Source: a virus
Virus record (IMG/VR): IMGVR_UViG_3300017728_000061
Location: 1 to 30,891 of that record
Reading direction: 5' to 3' (one strand)
Length of the DNA: 30,891 nt
Shown here: positions 22,658 to 30,891 of the stretch, piece by piece
Layout of the letters: every line of letters starts with the position of its first letter
Position numbering within the stretch: the first letter of the stretch is position 1
The notes under the pieces: generated by a model
Seen by the model: the letters and a program-made list of their open reading frames with translations, nothing else
Database searches by the model: none
What the model was told of the DNA's origin: nothing
Position numbers and translations under genes: made by a program

Positions 22658-23655
22658 TGGCAGCAATAGCATTAAGAAGCCCTCAATACAAATCAGACGT
22701 AGCAGATACAGGTAGTCCTTTGTCAGCAAAAATAACTATAACAATAGACTCGACTTTAAGATATACTTTAGTAAAAGCAACTTCTATAAATGAGACTATG
22801 CTTTGGGAAATCTCAGAGTTATGTAGAGATTATATAAACATCACTTATAATGGTAGCTATACTGCAGAGACTTTAGCTATAGTATCGGTATTAACTTCTC
22901 ACGCTTCTACGGATGGTAGTGGTACAGCTTTAACTACTAGTACAATTACAGACGTAGGTTACGATGCCTATGGAACTTTTATGGAGGGAGCAAATCCGAC
23001 AGTTCCTTTTGGTTCAAGACCAACCTGGTTAATAAGTGGAAATCCAGATCACACAGGAATAAATGACGAATACTATATTTATGCACCAGTTGGAGCAGCT
23101 TCAGAAATTCCTTATATAATTGCTAATGAGTCAATGGGTTATAATAGTTATGGTGCAAATGATACACAACTAAACGGAACTCCTGCCGGTATTAGAATGA
23201 ATATTGTTAGAATTGATTGTAGTAAATACGGAGATGGAAATAAAATAACATTTGTTAATAAGTTTGGAGCTTTACAAGATTTATGGTTCTTTTTAAAATC
23301 AGTTAATACTACAACTAAAAAACAAGAACAATTCCAAAGAAATATAATAGATGGAAATGGCTCATTTAATGTAAACACTCATACAAAACAAGACTTCAAT
23401 ACTTTAGCAAATACAAGTATAACTCTTAGTTCAGGCTTTTATCCTGAGTGGACTAATACTTGGTTTGAGCAATTACTATTATCTGAACAAGTATGGTTAA
23501 CAAGGCTTGACCCTACAAATCCTAACGCAACTCAATACGTTCCAGTAAATGTTACTAAAAACAATTTGGTTAAAAAAACAATAGTCAATGATAAACTAAT
23601 TGAATATACGTTTGATTTTTCAATGTCATTTGATTATATAAATAATGTTAGATAA
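22657..23655 (+). CDS. Tail structural protein, unknown role
   Basis: A 332-aa protein, Thr/Asn/Tyr-rich and strand-dominated, within the tail operon between neck-type proteins and a 731-aa tail protein. No catalytic motif or membrane segment. I associate proteins of this kind with flavobacterial phages but not with a defined role. Possible parts are a distal tail or baseplate component or a second tube-like protein. It overlaps the following ATG by one base. Confidence 0.6.
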   Translation: MAAIALRSPQYKSDVADTGSPLSAKITITIDSTLRYTLVKATSINETMLWEISELCRDYINITYNGSYTAETLAIVSVLTSHASTDGSGTALTTSTITDVGYDAYGTFMEGANPTVPFGSRPTWLISGNPDHTGINDEYYIYAPVGAASEIPYIIANESMGYNSYGANDTQLNGTPAGIRMNIVRIDCSKYGDGNKITFVNKFGALQDLWFFLKSVNTTTKKQEQFQRNIIDGNGSFNVNTHTKQDFNTLANTSITLSSGFYPEWTNTWFEQLLLSEQVWLTRLDPTNPNATQYVPVNVTKNNLVKKTIVNDKLIEYTFDFSMSFDYINNVR

Positions 23656-25850
23656 TGCAAAAACTCCAGCTTTATATAGATAATAACCCTTTGCCTGAAA
23701 CTATTGCATATCAAAGAATAGATTTATTTAAAGATGAGACTGTAAGTATAAATCAAAGTATTCAAAACATAAAAGACCCAGCTAAGATATTTACTGAGTT
23801 TACTAAAAGTTTTACTATACCAGCTTCTAAGTCAAATAATAAAATATTTGAACACTATTATAATTTTGATATTATTAATGGATTTGATGCTAGAGACAAA
23901 AGACCAGCAAAAATAGAACTTAATAACATTCCTTTTAAAATAGGCTTTATTAGATTAGAAGGTGTGGAGTTAAAAAGAAATGCTCCATACGCTTATAAGA
24001 TTGTTTTTTATGGAAATACAGTTAGCTTAAAAGATACTTTAGGTGAGGCTAAATTACAAAACCTAACTTCACTAGTACAATATAATTTAAACTACGATTC
24101 AGCTACAGTTAAAGCTAGATTACAAACTGCAAACGGCCCAATACTTTGTCCTTTAATAACTTCAGGAGCTTCTAATAAAGACTCTGATTTAGTGCCTCCT
24201 CCCTCACGTTTATATTACGACACAGTAACGAACACTCAAGCAAATGGAAATTTATATTATCCTGGGAACGATGACAACGGTGTTTTATATTCAGACTTAA
24301 AATATTCAATAAGAGTCAAAGAAGTAATAGACGCAATTACAGCTCAATACTCTAATTTAGTATTTAGTGACGATTTCTTTAATACTAGTAACGCTGAGTT
24401 TTACAACTTACATTTATGGTTACATAGAAAAAAAGGAGGAGTACCAGACGAGTCTCTAGTACAAACTTTTCCAAGCCCAGTTACAGGATTCGGCCCTCCA
24501 ACTATTCAAGCTACCAATATGTTTAATGGTACAGGTTTAGTTATACAAAATAATTGGTTAGACACAAATGGAGTTTTAGTTTCAGGAATACCAAACACTA
24601 CTCAAAAACTTTTATTAACAACTTCAAGCACAGATCTTTTTACAGTTGTTATTTATAGAAATGGATTAACTCACGCTACTATAGCAAATCTACAAGGAGG
24701 AGGGGGAACTCTTGTTGTAGGTGCAGGAAGTCTAGGAGGAACGTTTAGTGCAGCAACCTATACTATAACTATTTTTTCAGCAACTCAAATTAATTTTACT
24801 GAAATAAAGTGGGACTTAGCAGGATACGACCCAAATGTTCAAGTAGGATGGGTAGAAACTTATACAGTAGCTTTCAATGCAACTGCAGCTTTTACGTTTG
24901 ATATACCTAGTCAAATACCAGATATGAAAATTATAGACTTTTTAACTTCTATATTTCGTATGTTTAATTTAACAGCTTTTTTAGATGACAATACGTTATT
25001 AGCTAATGGGTCTGTAAATCCAGATTTTAATAAAATTAAAGTACAAACCTTAGATGACTTTTATTCTACAAATGTATCTACCTATGATATATCACAATAT
25101 ATAGATGTTGAAAATAGCCAAGTTAATATTGCTTTGCCATATAGAGCTATTAATTTTAAATACGCAGAAACTGATACTATCTTAGCCCAGCAATATAGCC
25201 AACTTAATGGACGTAAATGGGGGTCTGAGCAATACGATGGAAACGATACTATTGGTGATAATTTTGACGGCCCAAATACTACTTATACTGTTGACGTTCC
25301 ATTTGAACATTTAATGTACGAAAGACTAACTAATACTGGGTCAGGAGTTGCAGCAAATACGCAAACGTCTATACAATATGGATATTTTGTAGACCAAAAC
25401 CAAGAACCAATTTTAGGTAAACCTTTGTTGTTTTATCCTATACACCAAGCAGCAGGTTCAGGAACTACAGTTATTTCTTTTAAGTCTGCTCCTAGTGGTT
25501 CAAACATAAACTCCCCTTTAGATAATTATTTTATTCCTAGTAATAGTTTAGCTATTTCAGCTTCTACTAGCACAAAGAATTTAAACTTTAGAGATGAGTT
25601 TAATGAGTATACAGGGTCTTCAGATTTCCCAGGTACTTTGTTTAAAGAAAACTACGACACATATATAACTAATATTTTTAATGGTAAAAGAAGGTTAATA
25701 AAGATAAAAGCCTATTTGCCTTTAAGTATAATAAACGATTTAAAGTTAAACGATACGTTAACTATTAATAACCAAAACTATAAAATTAATACTATCTCTA
25801 CCAATTTAATTACTGGTGAAAGTGATATAGAAATATTAAACGAGCTATGA
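23655..25850 (+). CDS. Large tail protein (distal tail/baseplate-like)
   Basis: A 731-aa protein with a conserved-looking N-terminal region: SINQSIQNIKDPAKIFTEFT (about residues 32-51), FTIPASKSNNKIFEHYYNFD (53-72) and an N-terminal fold of about 150 aa recalling distal tail proteins that anchor the fibre. The middle (about 250-420) is Thr/Gly-rich and beta-like, the C-terminal part has a helix plus sheet domain ending ISTNLITGESDIEILNEL. Similar N-termini occur in other Bacteroidota siphophages. Likely at the tail tip, possibly carrying part of the adsorption apparatus. The stop overlaps the next ATG (ATGA). Confidence 0.7.
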   Translation: MQKLQLYIDNNPLPETIAYQRIDLFKDETVSINQSIQNIKDPAKIFTEFTKSFTIPASKSNNKIFEHYYNFDIINGFDARDKRPAKIELNNIPFKIGFIRLEGVELKRNAPYAYKIVFYGNTVSLKDTLGEAKLQNLTSLVQYNLNYDSATVKARLQTANGPILCPLITSGASNKDSDLVPPPSRLYYDTVTNTQANGNLYYPGNDDNGVLYSDLKYSIRVKEVIDAITAQYSNLVFSDDFFNTSNAEFYNLHLWLHRKKGGVPDESLVQTFPSPVTGFGPPTIQATNMFNGTGLVIQNNWLDTNGVLVSGIPNTTQKLLLTTSSTDLFTVVIYRNGLTHATIANLQGGGGTLVVGAGSLGGTFSAATYTITIFSATQINFTEIKWDLAGYDPNVQVGWVETYTVAFNATAAFTFDIPSQIPDMKIIDFLTSIFRMFNLTAFLDDNTLLANGSVNPDFNKIKVQTLDDFYSTNVSTYDISQYIDVENSQVNIALPYRAINFKYAETDTILAQQYSQLNGRKWGSEQYDGNDTIGDNFDGPNTTYTVDVPFEHLMYERLTNTGSGVAANTQTSIQYGYFVDQNQEPILGKPLLFYPIHQAAGSGTTVISFKSAPSGSNINSPLDNYFIPSNSLAISASTSTKNLNFRDEFNEYTGSSDFPGTLFKENYDTYITNIFNGKRRLIKIKAYLPLSIINDLKLNDTLTINNQNYKINTISTNLITGESDIEILNEL

Positions 25851-26002
25851 TAAAAAATATATTAGAAATGTTAAAACACGCAGACGGTGAAACTGATAAT
25901 ATCAAATTTGCTCAAGGTGCTAAAAAACTTTCAAAAAACTTTAAAGAGGGAAAAGATAAACTTAAAAAACAAATAAGATGGGAAGGTCAATCCAAACAAT
26001 AG
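25847..26002 (+). CDS. 51-aa basic peptide before the tape measure
   Basis: Starts in an ATGA overlap with the large tail gene and overlaps the tape measure start by 25 bp. Helical and basic, with an Ala/Lys-rich middle (NIKFAQGAKKLSKNFKEGKD). The tight couplings on both sides make translation likely. Role unknown; perhaps a small tail assembly factor. Confidence 0.5.
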   Translation: MIKNILEMLKHADGETDNIKFAQGAKKLSKNFKEGKDKLKKQIRWEGQSKQ

Positions 26003-27774
26003 CAGTCGAAGGAGGCAAAGAAGCTGAAAAGGAAATCAAAGGCGTACAAAATGCTTTAGACAAATTCGGTAAAACAGCACAAAAAAATAGAGACGCTACT
26101 AGACTTTTAGACAAGGCTACTGGAGGTGCAGTTACTAAATTCAATGATCTGCAAAAAGGATTATTACAAGGAACTAAAGGATTAAAAGGTTTAGCACTAG
26201 GTTTTAAAGGTCTTAGTAAAGCTATTATAGCTACAGGTATTGGAGCAATCGTTGTAGCGTTAGGAGCTATCTATGCGTATTGGGACGATATTACAGAGGC
26301 TATTAATGGAGTATCTGCCGAGACTAAAACTTTATTAGGATTACAAGAAGAGCAAGTCGCAGCAACCCAAGAAGCATACGATACTATTGCGGCTACTGAA
26401 AATATTTTAAGACAACAAGGACAAACTGAACAAGATATATTAAACTTAAAAAAGTTAGCTACAGACGAAGCTATCGCAGCTCTTGAGGCTCAATTAATAA
26501 CACAAAAAGAAATTAAAAAAGCTCAAGTAGAAACTGCCGAGAGAAACTCTAAAATACTATCAGGTATTATATTAATGCTTACAGCTCCACTCGCTGCAGT
26601 ATTAGTAGCAGTAGATGAGGTAGCTAAGGTATTAGGCAAAGAAGCTAACTTGGCTAAAAACTTTTACGAGGGTATTGGCACTTTTGTATTTGACCCTGAA
26701 GGTATTGCTGAAGAGGGTGAGGAAGCCATAAACGAAACTGAAAATCAATTAACTAAATTAAAAAATAGAAAGGCAGGTTTTGAATTACAAGAACAAAAAA
26801 ACAAAAAGGCTGCAAGTGACAAGGCTAAAGCAGATCAAGAGAAAGCAGATAAAAAAGCTATAGATGACGAAAAGAAAAAACAAGAAGCGTTAGAAAAAAT
26901 TAGACAAGGAGGTATAGATACTGAGGAAGAGAGAAGAGCTGAAGAGAGAAAAAAAATAAACGATGAGTATACGCAATTACTTTTAGACCAAGAAAAATTT
27001 GGAGGAGACAGGGAAGCATTACTAGAAGCTCAAGAAACCAAACTAAGAGAATTAAGAGAAAAGTTTGCTTTAGAAGACAAAGCTAAAGCTGACGCTGACA
27101 AGTTATTAGAACAAGAAAAAATAATTGAACAACTAGAGTTAGATGCTGAATTTGAACAATTAACTTTTGACGAGCAAAGACAATTATTAAACGAAAGACA
27201 ACAGCAATTATTACAAGACGAAACTTTAAGTGAAGAGCAAAGAACTAAATTAAGTGCAGCCTTTGGAAAAGCTAGAGTTAAAATAGTAGAGCTAGAACAA
27301 AAACAAAAAGAAGAGGCTACAATGTCTTACGCAAATTCGTTAAGTAAAATTTCAGGATTGCTTGGTGCTGAGACTCAAGCTGGAAAACTTACTGCTAGTG
27401 CTGCGGCATTAATTGCAACTTACTTAAATGCTAATAAGGCTAGAGAAAGTCAATTAGCAATAGCAACTCCAGACGCTCCATTTAGAGCTGCGTTAGCTAT
27501 GGCTGCAGAAATAGCATCTGGATTAGCAAATGTAAAAGCTATTAATTCAGTTAAAGTTCCTAAGGCTTCAGGAGGAGGCTCACCTAGTGCACCTAGAACT
27601 CCAGCGACTGTATCTGCTCCTTCATTTAATATAGTTGGAGGAAGTGATACAAGCCAATTAGCCGAGACTATAGCTAGTCAAACTCAAGAACCTGTAAGAG
27701 CTTTTGTAGTAAGCAACGATGTAACTACAGCTCAAAGTTTAGAGAGAAATATAGTAGAGGGAGCTACAATATAA
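25978..27774 (+). CDS. Tape measure protein
   Basis: A 598-aa protein, mostly helical, with a hydrophobic segment near residues 78-101 (SKAIIATGIGAIVVALGAIY) and a second near 195-213 (GIILMLTAPLAAVLVAV), then a very long charged coiled coil (about 250-450, rich in Glu/Lys/Gln) and an Ala-rich, membrane-like part (about 460-525). It sets tail length and probably assists DNA entry. At about 0.15 nm per residue the tail would be near 90 nm. It is the last gene of the tail operon. Confidence 0.9.
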   Translation: MGRSIQTIAVEGGKEAEKEIKGVQNALDKFGKTAQKNRDATRLLDKATGGAVTKFNDLQKGLLQGTKGLKGLALGFKGLSKAIIATGIGAIVVALGAIYAYWDDITEAINGVSAETKTLLGLQEEQVAATQEAYDTIAATENILRQQGQTEQDILNLKKLATDEAIAALEAQLITQKEIKKAQVETAERNSKILSGIILMLTAPLAAVLVAVDEVAKVLGKEANLAKNFYEGIGTFVFDPEGIAEEGEEAINETENQLTKLKNRKAGFELQEQKNKKAASDKAKADQEKADKKAIDDEKKKQEALEKIRQGGIDTEEERRAEERKKINDEYTQLLLDQEKFGGDREALLEAQETKLRELREKFALEDKAKADADKLLEQEKIIEQLELDAEFEQLTFDEQRQLLNERQQQLLQDETLSEEQRTKLSAAFGKARVKIVELEQKQKEEATMSYANSLSKISGLLGAETQAGKLTASAAALIATYLNANKARESQLAIATPDAPFRAALAMAAEIASGLANVKAINSVKVPKASGGGSPSAPRTPATVSAPSFNIVGGSDTSQLAETIASQTQEPVRAFVVSNDVTTAQSLERNIVEGATI

Positions 27775-27794
27775 AAACAAAATTATTAATTAAA

Positions 27795-27808
27795 ACGTTA
27801 TATAAGTA
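27795..27808 (+). promoter_or_regulatory. Late-gene element, copy 4 (ACGTTATATAAGTA)
   Basis: Identical to copy 3; its last A is the first base of ATG 27808. It is preceded by AAAATTATTAATTAA. It opens the protease/head operon after the tape measure. Confidence 0.7.
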
Positions 27809-28749
27809 TGAAAATAGTAGAACTGATTATAGACGAAGAGGATGAGTTAGCAGGTATTGACGCTATAAGCATAGTAGAAAGCCCAGCAATAGAAGAGAAT
27901 TTCGTAGCTCTTAATAAACAAAAAGAGTACAAACTAAAAACCTTAGACGAGGATAAAAGAATTTTAATGGGTGCACTTTTAGTACCTAATAAAACTATAT
28001 ATCGTAAAGAAGGAAAAGAGGAGTATTATATATACTTTTCAAAAGAGACTGTAAAAAAAGCTAGTGAGTTATTCTTGCAAAAAGGTAAACAAAACAACGC
28101 TACATTAGAACACAAATTTGATATAGAAGGTTTAACCTTAGTAGAGTCTTGGATAGTAGAAGACAAAGACAAGGACAAGTCAGCTCTATACAATATGGAC
28201 GTACCAGTAGGAACTTGGATGGGTGCTGTAAAAGTAAACAACGAGGATATATGGAAAGACTTTGTTAAGACTGGTGACGTAAAAGGTTTTAGTATTGAGG
28301 GTTTTTTCCTTGACCGAGAAGAGAGACCAAAAGAAAAAATAAAAGACAAGCTAAATGAAGTAGAGCTAGAAACTTATAATGACTACCCAGAGTCTGCAGT
28401 TAACAATGCTAAGAAAGCAATTAAATATAAAGAAGAGAATGGTTCAAGCTGTGGAACTCCAGTAGGCTGGACTAGAGCTAGTCAATTAGCTAACAAAGAA
28501 AATATAAGTCGTGAAACTATAGCTCGTATGGCATCTTATAAAAGGCACGAAGGAAATAGCGAGGGCTCTTACGAGGATGGATGCGGCCCTATAATGTACG
28601 ATGCTTGGGGAGGAAAATCTGGAGTAAATTGGGCTATAAATAAATTAGAACAAATTGACAAAGAAAAATTATCTCAAATACAAGCAGGGGTCAAGTTGCT
28701 TAAAATAAAAAAAATGTTAATAAATGCCAGTAAGAAAACGAACAAATAA
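27808..28749 (+). CDS. XkdF-like prohead serine protease with C-terminal accessory domain
   Basis: A 313-aa protein of the phage XkdF-like protease group (Peptidase_S78_2). The core (about 40-170) carries ATLEHKFDIEGL with H102 and DVKGFSIEGFF with S162, the expected His/Ser pair. It should cut scaffold and perhaps capsid during head maturation. From about residue 190 is a separate module seen in many phage head proteins: GSSCGTPVGWTRASQLANKE, ISRETIARMASYKRHEG and GCGPIMYDAWGGKSGVNWAI, of unknown function. It is about 3 kb from the capsid gene across small genes and follows late element 4 directly. Confidence 0.85.
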   Translation: MKIVELIIDEEDELAGIDAISIVESPAIEENFVALNKQKEYKLKTLDEDKRILMGALLVPNKTIYRKEGKEEYYIYFSKETVKKASELFLQKGKQNNATLEHKFDIEGLTLVESWIVEDKDKDKSALYNMDVPVGTWMGAVKVNNEDIWKDFVKTGDVKGFSIEGFFLDREERPKEKIKDKLNEVELETYNDYPESAVNNAKKAIKYKEENGSSCGTPVGWTRASQLANKENISRETIARMASYKRHEGNSEGSYEDGCGPIMYDAWGGKSGVNWAINKLEQIDKEKLSQIQAGVKLLKIKKMLINASKKTNK

Positions 28750-28750
28750 A

Positions 28751-28918
28751 ATGAATAGGCGTAGTCAAACTATGCCTTATAATGAGCGTTGGAACCCAGC
28801 TAGTCCTTCTAGTAGTTCTAGGGCTTGTTATTGTAAAGACGAAAACACTTACTCCAGGGAGTGCTGCGATGGGTCTTTGTGGGCTCAAGGTATTGGAGTT
28901 ATTACTCGTGTAACCTGA
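28751..28918 (+). CDS. Cys-rich small protein (CCDGSLWAQGIG type)
   Basis: A 55-aa protein starting 1 bp after the protease stop (ATG 28724 would make it 64 aa and overlap the protease end). The second half has ACYCKDENTYSRECCDGSLW and AQGIG. Short proteins with the CCDGSLxAQGIG motif are very common near structural genes of Bacteroidota phages. Four cysteines suggest a metal site or disulphides in a virion protein. Role unknown. Confidence 0.6.
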   Translation: MNRRSQTMPYNERWNPASPSSSSRACYCKDENTYSRECCDGSLWAQGIGVITRVT

Positions 28919-28940
28919 AAATGCAAAATAATTTTATACT

Positions 28941-28954
28941 ACGTTAAATAGGTA
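28941..28954 (+). promoter_or_regulatory. Late-gene element, copy 5 (ACGTTAAATAGGTA)
   Basis: Two substitutions relative to copies 3 and 4; its final A is the first base of ATG 28954. It leads the scaffold/capsid operon. Confidence 0.5.
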
Positions 28955-29151
28955 TGAATGAGCTAAACAGGATTACAGAAAAGTTGTTCAAAGACAATTT
29001 AAACTTCCCACTTATTTTAAGACAAATCGAGAAAGAGGTAAACCTTGAGGAATACCCTTGGGACGAGTGTATAGCAGATCAAACTAAAAGATATGGAGCT
29101 GAAGCTGCTCCTAAAATATGTGGATATATAAAAGAAAAATATGGCAATTAA
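28954..29151 (+). CDS. Small YPWDECIADQ-module protein
   Basis: A 65-aa protein with the pattern YPWDECIADQTKRYGAEAAP and KICGYIKEKYG. I know this module both as a free-standing small protein and as a tail on head proteins of Bacteroidota phages. Two cysteines, function unknown. It is the first gene behind late element 5 and overlaps the next gene by 11 bp. Confidence 0.6.
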   Translation: MNELNRITEKLFKDNLNFPLILRQIEKEVNLEEYPWDECIADQTKRYGAEAAPKICGYIKEKYGN

Positions 29152-29566
29152 ATTAAACCAAGTAGTTTTAAACAAACTAAAAGAAAACAAAAAAGAAAAT
29201 TCAAAAGTAGACTTAGCTCTTTACGATGGCATAGAATATGATTTTGATTACTTACAAGACGAAGTTAGTAGATTATCTTATTCAACGGAGGAATGGTACG
29301 ATGAAAAGTTTGACGCTTATATGGATGCTAGAGGAGTTTTAAGAAGTGTTTACTTTCAAAATTCAGAAACTTTTATTAGTACAGATGACGTTACTAATGA
29401 CTTAGATATATTAAACGATATTGTAAAACAATCAAATGAGTTAGGTATTGACCCAACAGATGTCGATGCTAATATCTTTGACCACATCAAATTAATAGAA
29501 GACTTAAAATACTTTGAAGACAGATTTGAAGAGCAAAAAAGAGAACTAGAAAATTACGGATTTTAA
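29141..29566 (+). CDS. Acidic helical protein, paralogue-like with 29568
   Basis: A 141-aa acidic, helix-rich protein. The C-terminal part has ELGIDPTDVD then coiled coil to the end (LIEDLKYFEDRFEEQKRELE). It resembles the next protein (ELGINPNDIY at a similar place) and they are probably duplicates. Between small virion protein and scaffold genes; a head-assembly helper or internal head protein are options. Confidence 0.6.
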   Translation: MAIKLNQVVLNKLKENKKENSKVDLALYDGIEYDFDYLQDEVSRLSYSTEEWYDEKFDAYMDARGVLRSVYFQNSETFISTDDVTNDLDILNDIVKQSNELGIDPTDVDANIFDHIKLIEDLKYFEDRFEEQKRELENYGF

Positions 29567-29567
29567 T

Positions 29568-30029
29568 ATGAAAGCACTAAAAAACATACTAAACAAATTA
29601 TACTCAGAAGACAATAAAGTTTTTGCAGTATTAAGCACTCAAAGAAAAATAGATTTGTCATTAGTAGACGATATTGAAAATGAAATAGATAGTTTTGAGG
29701 AAGCAGAGTCTGATGCTAGTTATTTAGCCTATGAGTTTGGAGACGAAGTAATAAACGCTTACGAGGAGTTTCAAAGAAAATATGATTTGGATAATTACGT
29801 AGTAAACGGACCTGTAACTTTATTACAAGACTATGCAGCAGATTTAAAAGTAAAACTAGATAAACTCCAAGCTGCAGCAGATGAGTTAGGAATAAATCCT
29901 AATGACATTTATGGAGAGTACGATTATTTAAGAGACAGAGTAGAAGACGCTGATTCTTTATATAACGATGCTAAAGATAAATATAGAGAAGTTGTGGAAT
30001 ATACAGGAATGAATAATTTCTGGAGTTAA
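29568..30029 (+). CDS. Acidic helical protein, paralogue-like with 29141
   Basis: A 153-aa acidic protein, starting 1 bp after the previous stop. Helices with many Asp/Glu (DDIENEIDSFEEAESDASYL) and ELGINPNDIYGEYDYLRDRV. The N-terminus (ALKNILNKLYSEDNKVFAVL) is comparable with LNKLKENKKENSKVDLALYD of 29141. Possible internal scaffold or head protein; function unknown. Confidence 0.6.
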   Translation: MKALKNILNKLYSEDNKVFAVLSTQRKIDLSLVDDIENEIDSFEEAESDASYLAYEFGDEVINAYEEFQRKYDLDNYVVNGPVTLLQDYAADLKVKLDKLQAAADELGINPNDIYGEYDYLRDRVEDADSLYNDAKDKYREVVEYTGMNNFWS

Positions 30030-30059
30030 TAATAAACATTAATAATTAAATAATAAATA

Positions 30060-30674
30060 ATGAAAGCAAGTGAAATGTTAAAAAAAATCAATACGCTCCT
30101 AGGGGTGCAAGTTGATTTAGAAGAGCTTGTCTTGGATAACGGTACGAGAATTTTTGCCGATAGCTACGACAAGGGAGAAAGCGTTTTTATCGTAACAGAC
30201 GAAGACGAGAGAGTTCCTCTACCAAGTGGCGAGTATACCATAGAGGACGGTAGAATTTTAGTAGTAAAAGATGACGGTTTAATTGATGAGGTTAGACTAG
30301 AAACTATACCAGAAGCTGAAGAGGAAGGATACAAGGACGGAATTAAAGATGAAAAGGAAGACATCCGAGAGGATATGGAAGAGGAAGTAATAGTTGAAGT
30401 GCCTGACGAAGTAGCTCCTGAAATGGGTGATATTATCGCTGCAGTAGTAGAGGTAGTAAGTCCTATTATCGAGGAAGTAAAAGAAGAGATTGAGGAATTA
30501 AAAAAGAAGTATGGTGAAGTTGAAAAGGTAAAAGAAAAAATGTCTAAACAACCAGCTCGTAAACCTTTAACTCAAGCTCCAAATAAAAAGAATGATACTT
30601 TTCTATATGGTCAAAATAGACCAGAGACAACTATGGATAGAGTATTAGCAAAAATAAGTCAAATTAAAAAATAA
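30060..30674 (+). CDS. Scaffold-like protein
   Basis: A 204-aa protein lying just before the decoration-like and capsid genes, the usual place of a scaffold. The N-terminal part (MLKKINTLLGVQVDLEELVL, then FADSYDKGESVFIVTDEDER and GEYTIEDGRILVVKDDG) is beta-like; a long acidic coiled coil follows (about 85-158), then a Pro/Lys-rich, basic end that may touch the capsid. N-termini of this type precede capsid genes in other Bacteroidota phages. It would shape the procapsid and be cut by the protease at 27808. Confidence 0.75.
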   Translation: MKASEMLKKINTLLGVQVDLEELVLDNGTRIFADSYDKGESVFIVTDEDERVPLPSGEYTIEDGRILVVKDDGLIDEVRLETIPEAEEEGYKDGIKDEKEDIREDMEEEVIVEVPDEVAPEMGDIIAAVVEVVSPIIEEVKEEIEELKKKYGEVEKVKEKMSKQPARKPLTQAPNKKNDTFLYGQNRPETTMDRVLAKISQIKK

Positions 30675-30685
30675 TAATAAAAACA

Positions 30686-30891
30686 ATGAGTACATTTATA
30701 CACACAAGTAACGATGACGTAAGAGTACAAGTATCACAAAATACTATTTCTGCTTCATTATCAATTCCAGCAGGAGACGCAGGAATCGACCAAAACGTTG
30801 CGACAGACGCACTAGTTATTTCTCTACCTCAGATTCATTCTGAAAATATAGGTTTAACATATTTATTTAGAAATACAGGAGCAGACGGTAA
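30686..30891 (+). CDS. Capsid decoration-type protein candidate (5' part, continues at base 1)
   Basis: ATG 30686 lies 11 bp after the scaffold-like stop in an A-rich leader. The frame runs through the repeated end and joins codon GCA at base 2, ending at 337. See the entry at 1-337 for the joined 139-aa product. Confidence 0.6.
   Translation, partial: MSTFIHTSNDDVRVQVSQNTISASLSIPAGDAGIDQNVATDALVISLPQIHSENIGLTYLFRNTGADG
30769..30891 (+). repeat. Terminal direct repeat, right copy
   Basis: Second copy of the 123-base overlap. Collapsing it gives a 30,768-bp circle. Confidence 0.95.

Noticed and set aside
1-30891. CRISPR array, integrase, repressor or IS element
   Set aside because: No regular short repeats with spacers, no tyrosine or serine recombinase motifs, no transposase and no opposing lysogeny genes were seen.

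Overview
The window is one complete tailed-phage genome, given as a linear copy of a circle. The first 123 bases recur exactly as the last 123 bases (30769-30891), so the unique length is 30,768 bp. One gene spans the junction. Every gene reads on the + strand. The DNA is AT-rich, starts have A-rich leaders and almost no Shine-Dalgarno sequences, and at least one promoter fits the Bacteroidota form TTTG-N18-TATATTTG. Several proteins (XkdF-type protease, capsid, tail and small Cys-rich proteins) are of kinds I associate with Bacteroidota phages. The likely source is a siphovirus of a flavobacterium, perhaps marine. I see no integrase, repressor or tRNA gene, so a lytic lifestyle is the simplest reading.

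Layout: 27.8-30.9 kb and 0-2.5 kb hold the head genes: protease, small accessory proteins, scaffold-like protein, decoration candidate, major capsid, and a probable tail-tube protein fenced by two terminators. 2.0-9.1 kb carries a small structural protein, the portal with a Cys-containing C-terminal extension, a connector, and a 1373-aa tail fibre. 9.1-11.3 kb has small proteins and a lysis cassette (amidase, holin, three small membrane proteins). A nearly pure A+T palindromic stretch (11.27-11.35 kb) separates this from the early region. 11.4-18.1 kb is replication, recombination and regulation: NinG-like nuclease, a protein with an SSB-like tail tip, DnaB-like helicase, sigma-like factor, two PD-(D/E)XK nucleases (one RecE-like), ParB-like protein, C5 cytosine methyltransferase and a DnaA domain IV-like protein. 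18.1-19.7 kb is the terminase. 19.6-20.8 kb is a cassette of tiny zinc-ribbon and membrane proteins behind a possibly structured leader. 20.9-27.8 kb is the tail module, including a G/GT-type chaperone pair with a -1 frameshift slippery site and the tape measure.

The main result is a candidate late-gene regulatory circuit. A 14-bp element, ACGTTATATAAGTA and close variants, lies directly before the start codons of five late transcription units (2043, 18135, 20865, 27808, 28954). I found it before none of the replication genes. It does not match the host TAnnTTTG box. The early region encodes a divergent sigma-70-like protein (13655-14233), the obvious candidate to read it. In two cases the element runs into the ATG itself, so late mRNAs may be leaderless or nearly so.
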